Of a stretch of DNA of 12,700 nt, positions 6,675 to 12,700 are shown one piece after another. The notes under the pieces are model-generated. The model saw only the letters and a program-made list of their open reading frames with translations, was not told the DNA's origin and made no database searches. A program made the position numbers and the translations under genes. The stretch covers positions 1 to 12,700 of the forward strand of contig SXPW01000009.1 in the NCBI GenBank assembly GCA_005793785.1. Reading direction: 5' to 3'. The stretch's first letter is position 1; each line of letters begins with the position of its first letter. This stretch comes from Actinomycetota bacterium (lineage in GTDB: Bacteria > Actinomycetota > Acidimicrobiia > Acidimicrobiales > Ilumatobacteraceae).

Positions 6675-6998
6675 ATGACGGTACGAGAGATTGCGGCGGG
6701 TGAACTGCAACAGATCGTCGAACGTGGTGGAGTCGTCGTGGATGTCCGGGAACCCGACGAGTACGACGAGGGACACGTGCCCGGTGCGATTCTGGTGCCG
6801 CTCGGCAGCGTGGAGGGGAACAGCGAGATATTTCGGCGACCGGTTCCGGTGTATGTGGTGTGCCGAAGTGGCGCGCGCAGCATGAAAGCGTGCGAGATAC
6901 TTCTCGACGCGGGGATCTCCAACGTGGTGAACGTCGCCGGGGGAACGATGGGGTACGCAGCCCTCGGAAACCCACTGACCAGCGGCGAGCAACCGTGA
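6675..6998 (+). CDS. single-domain rhodanese-like protein
   Basis: A 107-residue stand-alone rhodanese domain. VVDVREPDEYDEGHVPGAILVPL (21-43) is the typical N-terminal half and VCRSGARS (62-69) the active-site loop, with Cys63 able to carry persulfide sulfur. Such proteins pass sulfur to acceptors such as cyanide, thiols, or MoaD/ThiS-type carriers, in the cytoplasm. No signal peptide. ATG start 11 bases after the MobA-like gene and 13 bases before rnd, so almost certainly co-transcribed. Only a weak Shine-Dalgarno is present. Its place after a MobA-like gene makes a link to sulfur transfer for molybdenum cofactor conceivable, but that is inference. The six-residue loop after the Cys matches sulfurtransferase rather than Cdc25 phosphatase loops. 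Confidence 0.88.
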   Translation: MTVREIAAGELQQIVERGGVVVDVREPDEYDEGHVPGAILVPLGSVEGNSEIFRRPVPVYVVCRSGARSMKACEILLDAGISNVVNVAGGTMGYAALGNPLTSGEQP

Positions 6999-7011
6999 TA
7001 TCGCCGCTCGA

Positions 7012-8172
7012 ATGACGATCTCCGAGGAATTCGTCGACGACGACGCCGGGTTACGAGACGTCGTAACGGAGGCGGTCAAGGCGCCGCTCTACGCCTTGGA
7101 TACCGAGTTCCATCGCGAACGCACGTACTTCCCGCGTCTTGCGTTGGTGCAATTGCAGTGGGCTCAAACGAACGTGTTGATCGATCCGCTCGCGGTCGAT
7201 CCACGCGGTTTGGCCGATCTCCTCACGGGACCGGGTTTGGCGGTCCTGCATGCGTCGCAGCAGGACCTCGAGGTTCTGAAGTACGCGGTCGGTCGGGTTC
7301 CTGCCCGGATGTTCGACACCCAATTGGCGGCCGGCTTCATCGGCTACTCGACGCCATCGTTGGCGGCACTCGCCCAATCGCAACTGAAGGTGACGTTGTC
7401 GAAGGGTGACCGCATGACGGATTGGATGCGCAGACCACTCACCGCCAGCCAATGTTCCTACGCTCGCAGCGACGTCGCCCACCTCGAACAGTTGCACGCT
7501 CGAATCAGCGAGAAGGTGGACGCCTTGGGTCGTTCGACCTGGGTGGCTGAAGCGTGTGAGGAATTGCGCCTGCGTCCTTGGGGCGAGAGCAATCCAGACG
7601 ATGCGTGGTTGCGAATCAAGGATGCGCGTTCGTTGAAGGGCGAGTCTCGTGGCGTTGCTCAGGCATTGGCCGCCTGGAGGGAACGTCGCGCGATGTCGAC
7701 GAACGTCCCACTGCGACGCGTGATGAGCGACATGGCCCTGGTCGGAATCGCACAGGCCGCACCGAAGTCGACGGAGGATCTTGCCCACGCTCGCGGCGTG
7801 GACGAGCGGTATTTGTCGGGTTCCGTGGCGCGGGAGATACTCGCCGCGGTGAAGGAGGGTCGTGACCGCGTGGTCGAGCTGGAGGGTCAATCACATGATC
7901 CGCTGGAGAAGCGATTGCGACCCGCGGTCACGCTCGTGACCGCGTGGATCGGCGAACTTGCCCGCACCCACGAGATCGATCCGACGCTGGTGGCAACCAA
8001 TCGCGACATCGTTGCACTGCTCGCCGGTGGGGAATCGCGATTGTCGAACGGTTGGCGGCGCGATCTGGTCGGACGGGACATCGAACGGTTGCTGAAGGGG
8101 GAGTCGGGTCTCTCGTTCGACGGTGACGGTCGACTCAGGCTCATCCCCGCCAAAGACGATTCCGCCGAGTAA
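7012..8172 (+). CDS. rnd: ribonuclease D
   Basis: A 386-residue 3'-5' exoribonuclease of the DEDDy family, which trims tRNA and other small RNA 3' ends. Exo I is LDTEF with Asp30 and Glu32; Exo II is ASQQDLEVL with Asp85; Exo III is YARSDVAHL with Tyr150 and Asp154, so the full DEDDy catalytic set is present. An HRDC domain follows at about 212-285 (starting ...AAWRERRA) and a second, more divergent HRDC-like region at about 298-365, the normal RNase D layout and length. ATG start 13 bases after the rhodanese; no Shine-Dalgarno is obvious. Last gene of the DUF3151-mobA-like-rhodanese-rnd run. The 69 bases that follow hold a palindrome and a hairpin before the next gene. RNase D is the standard name; the closest actinobacterial relatives are annotated the same way. 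Confidence 0.93.
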   Translation: MTISEEFVDDDAGLRDVVTEAVKAPLYALDTEFHRERTYFPRLALVQLQWAQTNVLIDPLAVDPRGLADLLTGPGLAVLHASQQDLEVLKYAVGRVPARMFDTQLAAGFIGYSTPSLAALAQSQLKVTLSKGDRMTDWMRRPLTASQCSYARSDVAHLEQLHARISEKVDALGRSTWVAEACEELRLRPWGESNPDDAWLRIKDARSLKGESRGVAQALAAWRERRAMSTNVPLRRVMSDMALVGIAQAAPKSTEDLAHARGVDERYLSGSVAREILAAVKEGRDRVVELEGQSHDPLEKRLRPAVTLVTAWIGELARTHEIDPTLVATNRDIVALLAGGESRLSNGWRRDLVGRDIERLLKGESGLSFDGDGRLRLIPAKDDSAE

Positions 8173-8191
8173 ACTCTCAGCCAATGTCCAT

Positions 8192-8201
8192 CGCCTAGGC
8201 G
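8192..8201. repeat. 10-bp perfect palindrome in rnd-8242 gap
   Basis: CGCCTAGGCG is a perfect palindrome. Flanking CATC (left) and GATG (right) extend it to near-complete symmetry with one base missing on the left. It lies about 20 bases after the rnd stop and 40 bases before the next start. It could be an operator half-site pair, part of an RNA stem, or chance. No T-run follows, so it is not an intrinsic terminator. Confidence 0.4.
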
Positions 8202-8213
8202 GATGACCCTCGT

Positions 8214-8237
8214 GGCTCCGCTAGTACAAACGGAGCC
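8214..8237 (+). promoter_or_regulatory. hairpin covering the ribosome binding site of the 8242 gene
   Basis: GGCTCCG (8214-8220) and CGGAGCC (8231-8237) form a perfect 7-bp stem with a 10-base loop. The 3' arm contains GGAG (8232-8235), the Shine-Dalgarno of the GTG at 8242. Folding would hide that site, so this may be a translational control element. There is no poly-T tail. The structure is seen in the sequence; regulation is inference. Confidence 0.45.
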
Positions 8238-8241
8238 CATC

Positions 8242-8442
8242 GTGAAAAAGGGACGTCATCGTCGGTTCGAAGAAGCGCGTCGTCTGAAGCAGTCCGGTCC
8301 CACCGCCGAGGACCTCGGAATTTCCTCGCAGAAATCCACCAAGAGCGAAGAGGACGAGTTCGCCGAAATCGCGGAGCGGTACGGCGTGGTGTTCGACGAC
8401 GATGGGGAGATTGCCGACAACGACGAGGGGTCGATCTCCTGA
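8242..8442 (+). CDS. small charged protein upstream of TypA, unknown function
   Basis: A 66-residue protein with a strongly basic N-terminus (KKGRHRRFEEARRLKQ, residues 2-17) and an acidic C-terminal half (EEDEFAEIAERYG, then FDDDGEIADNDEG). It recalls, weakly and from memory, the actinobacterial DUF3073 proteins, which have the same basic-then-acidic plan; I would not claim membership. The GTG at 8242 is preferred because GGAG lies six bases before it. An in-frame ATG at 8203 would give 79 residues but would put the perfect hairpin inside the coding region and add an uncharged leader. The gene ends in TGA overlapping the proposed CTG start of typA, so the two are likely translationally coupled. 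The basic segment might bind RNA or the ribosome, which would suit a TypA partner, but that is speculation. Confidence 0.65.
   Translation: MKKGRHRRFEEARRLKQSGPTAEDLGISSQKSTKSEEDEFAEIAERYGVVFDDDGEIADNDEGSIS
8425..8430 (+). promoter_or_regulatory. Shine-Dalgarno supporting a CTG start for typA
   Basis: GAGGGG ends eight bases before CTG at 8439. It lies inside the end of the 8242 gene and is the only purine-rich site correctly spaced for a TypA start that keeps the P-loop. It is too far (20 bases) from the alternative ATT at 8451. Confidence 0.5.
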
Positions 8443-10268
8443 ACGAACTCATTCGCAACGTCGCCATCGTCGCGCACGTTGACCATGGCAAGACAACGCT
8501 GGTCGACGAATTGCTGCGCCAGACCGGTACCTTCGCCGCGCATCAAGCGGTGGTGGAGCGTGTCATGGACAACAACGACCAGGAGCGTGAACGGGGAATC
8601 ACGATCCTCGCCAAGGCCGCCTCGGTCGAATGGCGCGGCGTCAAGATCAACCTCGTCGACACACCCGGTCACGCTGACTTCGGCGGTGAGGTTGAGCGCG
8701 CACTGGCCCTGGTGGATGGTGTTCTCCTCCTCGTCGACGCTGCCGAGGGACCATTGCCCCAAACGCGTTACGTGCTGTCGAAGGCATTGAATCAGGACCT
8801 TCCGGTGGTATTGGTCATCAACAAGGTCGATCGCAGTGACGCCCGACCGGAAGAGGTGTTGTTGGATGTGGAGCACCTGTTCCTCGATCTCGCACACCAC
8901 GACCACCACTTGAATTTTCCGGTCGTATCCGCCGTTGCACGAGAAGGACGGGCGATGAAGGGCGTCGGAATGCCGGGTACCGACGCCGACCTGGTGCCGC
9001 TGCTCGATGCAATACTCGACACGATTCCGGCACCGGAGGGCGATGCAAACGCTCCGCTCCAAGCCCTGGTAACCAACCTCGACGCAAGCGACTACCTCGG
9101 CCGCCTGGCGATCGGACGCGTGCATGCCGGAACCCTGCGCAAGGGTGACACGGTGGCGCTCCTCGGGAAACCCGAGGCCGGTGTGCAACCGATGCTGAAA
9201 CGCAGGATTTCCAATCTTTCGCAGTTCACGGGTATCGCCCGCAAAGAGGTCGAAACGATTTCGGCGGGGGATTTGTTCATCGTCGCAGGCATCGACGAAG
9301 TCGAGGTTGGCGACACCCTCGCAAACGTGGAGTCGGCCACGCCGTTGCCACGCCTCGAAGTGGACGAGCCAGTTCTACGAATGAGTTTCGCGGTGAACTC
9401 GTCGCCGTTCTCGGGGCGTGAGGGCACCTACGTTACGAGTCGTCACCTGCACGATCGCCTGCAGAAGGAGATCCTCGGCAACGTGTCGATCAAGCTCTTT
9501 CCGACGGATTCACCCGACGTCATCGAGGTGGCCGGTCGCGGTGAACTGCAACTTGCCGTCCTCATCGAGAACATGCGGCGCGAGGGTTACGAGATGCAGG
9601 TGAGTCGCCCGGAGGTGATCACGAAGGACGTCGACGGGAAGCGACACGAGCCCTTCGAACGAGGAACCATCGACGTGCCCGACGAATTCGTCGGCGCGGT
9701 GACCCAGGCGATCGCACCTCGTCGAGGTCGAATCGTCGACATGCGGCCCGGCGACGCGGGACGAACGATCATGCACTTCTCGGCTCCGTCCCGCGGTCTC
9801 ATCGGCTTCCGCTCGCTGCTTCTCACGGTCACGCGTGGCACCGCGCTCATCCATCAGAGTTTCGCCGGATTCGAGCCGTGGGCCGGCGACGTGCCGCACC
9901 GACTCGGTGGTGCGATGATTGCCGACCGAATCGGTCCGGTGACCGCTTACGCGTTGGACAACCTGCAGATGCGGGGAACCTTGTTCGTCGAGCCCGGTGA
10001 CGAGGTGTACGAAGGCATGGTGGTGGGTGAGTGTGCCCGAGGCGAGGAGATGGTGGTGAACGCCGTGCGTGCCAAGGAGAAGAACAACATCAGAACCCAC
10101 AGCCATGACGACGGCGTCAAACTCGCGGCCCCGATCATCCACACGTTGGAGACCGCCATCGAGTGGATCGGCGACGATGAGCTGGTGGAGGTCACCCCGA
10201 AGTCGATTCGTATCCGCAAGCGTTGGTTGAATCTCGAGGATCGCCGGCGCGCCAACAAGAAGGGTTGA
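8439..10268 (+). CDS. typA: translational GTPase TypA/BipA
   Basis: A 609-residue ribosome-associated GTPase of the EF-G family, involved in ribosome assembly and stress or cold adaptation. GTPase motifs: G1 AHVDHGKT (12-19), G2 RERGITI (around residue 50), G3 DTPGHADFG (74-82), G4 NKVD (128-131). Beta-barrel domain II and EF-G-like domains follow, and the BipA-specific C-terminal region ends ELVEVTPKSIRIRKR, a family hallmark. Length matches E. coli BipA (about 607). The frame has no ATG, GTG or TTG before the P-loop for many codons upstream. The first TTG, at 8511, would remove G1 and cannot be right. The best start is CTG at 8439, overlapping the preceding TGA (CTGA), with GAGGGG eight bases upstream; it gives LNELIRNVAIVAHVDHGKT, the expected N-terminus. 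Family assignment is certain; the start is inferred. Confidence 0.93.
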   Translation: MNELIRNVAIVAHVDHGKTTLVDELLRQTGTFAAHQAVVERVMDNNDQERERGITILAKAASVEWRGVKINLVDTPGHADFGGEVERALALVDGVLLLVDAAEGPLPQTRYVLSKALNQDLPVVLVINKVDRSDARPEEVLLDVEHLFLDLAHHDHHLNFPVVSAVAREGRAMKGVGMPGTDADLVPLLDAILDTIPAPEGDANAPLQALVTNLDASDYLGRLAIGRVHAGTLRKGDTVALLGKPEAGVQPMLKRRISNLSQFTGIARKEVETISAGDLFIVAGIDEVEVGDTLANVESATPLPRLEVDEPVLRMSFAVNSSPFSGREGTYVTSRHLHDRLQKEILGNVSIKLFPTDSPDVIEVAGRGELQLAVLIENMRREGYEMQVSRPEVITKDVDGKRHEPFERGTIDVPDEFVGAVTQAIAPRRGRIVDMRPGDAGRTIMHFSAPSRGLIGFRSLLLTVTRGTALIHQSFAGFEPWAGDVPHRLGGAMIADRIGPVTAYALDNLQMRGTLFVEPGDEVYEGMVVGECARGEEMVVNAVRAKEKNNIRTHSHDDGVKLAAPIIHTLETAIEWIGDDELVEVTPKSIRIRKRWLNLEDRRRANKKG

Positions 10269-10274
10269 TCACCG

Positions 10275-10466
10275 ATGGGCGATCTCGACGACATCGTCGA
10301 TCGGTTGCGATCGATCTCGGAGGATTTGTCCGATCGAGCAATCCGCATCCTGAGCGACGCCGCTGCGGCGGGTGAACATCAGCGGCCCGAATCCGAGCGA
10401 ACCATCACCCAGGCTCGTCGCGCAGTGGAGAAGGCAATCGGCCTGCTGGACCGAATGGATCGCTAA
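10275..10466 (+). CDS. 63-residue helical protein, unknown function
   Basis: A short protein I do not recognise, rich in Arg, Asp, Glu and Ile/Leu with heptad-like spacing (LDDIVDRLRSISEDL, then RRAVEKAIGLLDRM), so probably one or two amphipathic helices or a short coiled coil. No signal peptide, membrane helix or Cys. ATG at 10275 is six bases after the typA stop, with AAGGG about nine bases upstream inside the end of typA, so it is likely co-transcribed with typA. Its TAA overlaps the TAG of the convergent transaldolase gene by four bases. Codon use matches its neighbours. Being tucked between two firm genes without a gap supports it as real, but homologues would have to confirm this. Confidence 0.6.
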   Translation: MGDLDDIVDRLRSISEDLSDRAIRILSDAAAAGEHQRPESERTITQARRAVEKAIGLLDRMDR

Positions 10467-11572
10467 GCCCGCAAATCCATTCCCTTGGCGGCGAGGGCAC
10501 CGATGAGTTCATCGAAACTCTTCTGGAACGATGACACACCCTCTCGCTCGAGTTGATCTGCCACGGAGACCATGTCGATACCGGTCTCGAGGATTCGTGA
10601 CCAGGATGCCCGCGCGGACTCAAGGTCCGCATCCACCGTGCGAAACAGGTTGCCGTGATCGTCGAACGCTTCGAGAGTCGCATCGGGCAGGGTATTGACC
10701 GTCTCGGGTCCGATGAGTTCGTCAACGTAGAGCGTGTCCCGATACGACGGGTCCTTGGTCGACGTCGATGCCCAAAGCGGTCGTTGCTTCCTCGCCCCGA
10801 GTTCGGCGAGTGCATCCCAGCGTGGACCCGTGAACTTGTCCGTGAACATCGCAAAGGCGAGTCGAGCCTGCGAGACGGCGGCCGTACCGCGGAGGCTGAT
10901 TGCGGATCCACCTACGGCGTCGAGACGGCGGTCGACCTCGGTGTCGACGCGGGAGATGAAGAAGCTGCCCACGCTCGCGATGCCCGAGAGATCACGATGT
11001 CCGGCCGCAACTCGATCCTCGAGGCCCGCCACGTATGCCTCGAGCACCTCCGCGTATCGATCCAAGCCGAAGATCAACGTCACGTTGACGCTTCGGCCCT
11101 CGCCGATCATCGTGCGAATCGGTTCGACGCCGTCTCTGGTCGCCGGAATCTTGATCATGACGTTGAGTCGACCGATCCGTTCGTGCAACGATCGGGCGGC
11201 GACGAGGGTGCCGACTGCGTCATGTGCCAAGCCGGGATCGACCTCGACACTGACGTACCCGTCCTCGCCGCGGGAATCCTCGTACACCGACGCAAAGACG
11301 TCGAGGGCCGAGTCGATGTCGCGCAACACCAAGTCCCAGTACGCCTCTATGGGTGTGGCACCGTCCCTCGTGACGTTCTCAAATTGACGGTCGTAGTCGG
11401 TCGAATGTTGTATCGCCTTTTGGAAGATCGTCGGGTTGCTCGTCAAGCCGCGCACACCCCGATCACGCAGGGCGGCAAGTTGTCCGCTCGTTATCCAACC
11501 GCGACGCAAGTTGTCCAGCCACGGACTCTGTCCGTATTCGGAATGGAGACGCCGGAGACGGTTCAGATTCAT
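10463..11572 (-). CDS. tal: transaldolase
   Basis: A 369-residue transaldolase that moves a dihydroxyacetone unit from sedoheptulose-7-phosphate to glyceraldehyde-3-phosphate in the non-oxidative pentose phosphate pathway. The Schiff-base lysine is Lys141 in LNVMIKIPAT. Other signatures: GLTSNPTIFQKAI (42-54), YVSVEVDP (106-113), VNVTLIFGLDRY and VGSFFISRVDTEVDRRLD, plus RPLWASTSTKDPSY. Size and sequence match the long actinobacterial class (mycobacterial Tal about 373). ATG at 11572-11570 overlaps the transketolase TGA (ATGA), so the two are coupled; a longer in-frame start at 11713 inside tkt was rejected. In many actinobacteria tkt-tal is followed by zwf and opcA, but here the strand changes right after tal, so that cluster is interrupted. 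The stop overlaps the convergent 63-residue gene. Confidence 0.95.
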   Translation of the reverse strand: MNLNRLRRLHSEYGQSPWLDNLRRGWITSGQLAALRDRGVRGLTSNPTIFQKAIQHSTDYDRQFENVTRDGATPIEAYWDLVLRDIDSALDVFASVYEDSRGEDGYVSVEVDPGLAHDAVGTLVAARSLHERIGRLNVMIKIPATRDGVEPIRTMIGEGRSVNVTLIFGLDRYAEVLEAYVAGLEDRVAAGHRDLSGIASVGSFFISRVDTEVDRRLDAVGGSAISLRGTAAVSQARLAFAMFTDKFTGPRWDALAELGARKQRPLWASTSTKDPSYRDTLYVDELIGPETVNTLPDATLEAFDDHGNLFRTVDADLESARASWSRILETGIDMVSVADQLEREGVSSFQKSFDELIGALAAKGMDLRA

Positions 11573-12700
11573 GCTCCCAGGGTGTCGAGCAAATCCTTGG
11601 CCCGCGACACGATGTTGTCCACCGAAATGCCGAGTCGACTGAGCACCACATCGCCCGGGGCGCTCGCACCAAAGCGGTCGATACCGATGGCGTCGTCTGC
11701 GAAGGTGCTCCAACCGAACGTGCTACCGGCTTCGACGGAAAGGACGGGAACCCCGATCGGCAGGACGTGCGAGCGGTACGTCGGATCCTGGGCGGCGAAG
11801 AGCTCGGGGCATGGCATCGACACGACGCGCACTTCGATTCCGCCCTCATCCAAGTTCGATGCGGCTTGGACGGCGGTGGCTACTTCCGCGCCGGTGGCCA
11901 CGATGGTGAGTCGCGGGGACCCCTCGGTGTGGCGAACGATCGCAGCACCACGAACGACTGCTCCACCGTCGGTCACGACGGACGTGTTCTGGCGGGAAAG
12001 GATGAGCGCCGTCGGACCGTCGTGGTCGCAGGCTTGTCGCCACGCCTGGACCGTTTCGTTGGCATCGGCCGGACGAACGACCCGCAGGCCAGGGATGATT
12101 CTCAACGACGCCAGGTGTTCGACCGGCTGATGGGTGGGTCCATCCTCACCGACCCCGACCGAGTCGTGGGAGAAGATGAAGATCGCCTTGGCGTGCGAGA
12201 TTGCGGCGAGGCGCAGAGCCGGACGCATGTAATCGGCGAACACGAAGAAGGTTCCGACTGCGGGGAGCACTCCTCCGTGCAAGGCCATGCCAACGGCGAT
12301 GGCGCCCATGGCATGCTCACGGATTCCGTAGTACACCTGACGTCCGTCGGGTGTGTCTGGTGACATCGCCGCCGCACCGGTCAGTTTGGCTCCGGTATTG
12401 CCCGTCAAATCTGCACTCCCGACGATCAAATGGGGCACGTCGGCTCGTGAAGCATCGATTGATTTCTGCACCGCCACTCGCGTGGCGACGCTCGTTGCTG
12501 GCTCAAAGAGCGGCTTCGAACTCGTCCACTCTTCACTTGGACGAGGGTCCCACATCGCTCGCCACTCGTCGTTGGCGGTCTTCGCGGCCGCCAGTTGTTC
12601 CTGACTCGCGACCGTTCCACGTGAGCGCGCGTGTGTGCGCACGGCATCGACGACCTGCGCATTCGTCCAGAACGGTTCATCGGGTATACCCATCGCATGC
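11569..12700 (-). CDS. tkt: transketolase, C-terminal part (N-terminus beyond right edge)
   Basis: About 377 residues of a thiamine-diphosphate-dependent transketolase, missing the N-terminal ThDP pyrophosphate-binding half. Numbering from the methionine codon at 12693-12691: GSADLTGNTG (92-101), GIREHAMGA with the catalytic Glu126 that activates ThDP, FVFADYMRPA (150-159), and SHDSVGVGEDGPTHQPVEH (175-193), all characteristic of the pyrimidine-binding domain. A C-terminal transketolase domain follows from about residue 240. That methionine codon is internal, since the frame stays open to base 12700 and whole enzymes are about 690 residues. It transfers two-carbon ketol units between sugar phosphates in the pentose phosphate or Calvin cycle. 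Directly coupled to tal by an ATGA overlap. No defects are seen in the visible part. Confidence 0.95.
   Translation of the reverse strand, partial: HAMGIPDEPFWTNAQVVDAVRTHARSRGTVASQEQLAAAKTANDEWRAMWDPRPSEEWTSSKPLFEPATSVATRVAVQKSIDASRADVPHLIVGSADLTGNTGAKLTGAAAMSPDTPDGRQVYYGIREHAMGAIAVGMALHGGVLPAVGTFFVFADYMRPALRLAAISHAKAIFIFSHDSVGVGEDGPTHQPVEHLASLRIIPGLRVVRPADANETVQAWRQACDHDGPTALILSRQNTSVVTDGGAVVRGAAIVRHTEGSPRLTIVATGAEVATAVQAASNLDEGGIEVRVVSMPCPELFAAQDPTYRSHVLPIGVPVLSVEAGSTFGWSTFADDAIGIDRFGASAPGDVVLSRLGISVDNIVSRAKDLLDTLGA

Noticed and set aside
8214..8237. Hairpin as an intrinsic terminator for rnd
   Set aside because: No T-run follows the stem, and the 3' arm contains a ribosome binding site instead.
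8203..8241. ATG at 8203 as start of the small protein before typA
   Set aside because: Less likely than GTG 8242, which has GGAG at good spacing; the extra residues look non-conserved in character and the hairpin would become coding. Not fully excluded.
11573..11713. Upstream start for transaldolase inside tkt
   Set aside because: Adds an Arg-rich leader; ATG 11572 forms an ATGA overlap and matches the family N-terminus.
10655..12130. Long plus-strand open frame (491 codons) antisense to tal and tkt
   Set aside because: Both transaldolase and transketolase are unmistakable on the minus strand; the antisense frame is a by-product of their codon bias.
1..12700. Mobile elements, CRISPR arrays, tRNA/rRNA genes, toxin-antitoxin or defence genes
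   Set aside because: Looked for on both strands; I saw no direct repeat arrays, transposase or integrase motifs, clover-leaf genes or defence-type domains. The window reads as core housekeeping DNA.

Overview
This window looks like ordinary chromosomal DNA from a GC-rich actinobacterium. By eye it is roughly 60% GC and almost entirely coding. Three genes point to the lineage: a GuaB1-type CBS-containing GMP reductase, a DUF3151 protein, and a long actinobacterial-type transaldolase next to transketolase. The slightly lower GC and the heavy use of CGA/TCG codons would fit an Acidimicrobiia-like organism better than Streptomyces or Mycobacterium, but that is inference. I see no rRNA, tRNA, CRISPR array, insertion sequence, integrase or phage gene, and no intergenic gap longer than about 70 bases.

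Layout, left to right. Minus strand, 1-1158: the N-terminal part of an L-threonylcarbamoyladenylate synthase (TsaC/Sua5, tRNA t6A synthesis), which runs off the left edge, preceded in its operon by an alpha/beta hydrolase. Plus strand, 1204-3967: guaB1, cmk and plsC with stop/start overlaps (purine interconversion, CMP kinase, phospholipid acyltransferase). Minus strand, 3964-5590: a small two-helix membrane protein translationally coupled to an M18 aminopeptidase. Plus strand, 5633-8172: DUF3151, a MobA-like nucleotidyltransferase, a single-domain rhodanese and ribonuclease D. Plus strand, 8242-10466: a small charged protein, the ribosome-associated GTPase TypA/BipA, and a 63-residue orphan. 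Minus strand, 10463-12700: transketolase (truncated by the right edge) coupled to transaldolase, the non-oxidative pentose phosphate pair.

The window shows extreme compaction. Co-directional genes are mostly joined by 1-8 base overlaps or short gaps. Both convergent gene pairs overlap by four bases at their stop codons, leaving no room for a terminator between them.

I found no convincing undescribed multi-gene system. The best leads are small. The typA reading frame has no ATG, GTG or TTG start in front of its P-loop and seems to start at CTG, overlapping the previous stop. A perfect 7-bp hairpin hides the ribosome binding site of the small gene upstream of typA. A likely leaderless promoter drives the DUF3151 operon. 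There are also three short uncharacterised proteins.
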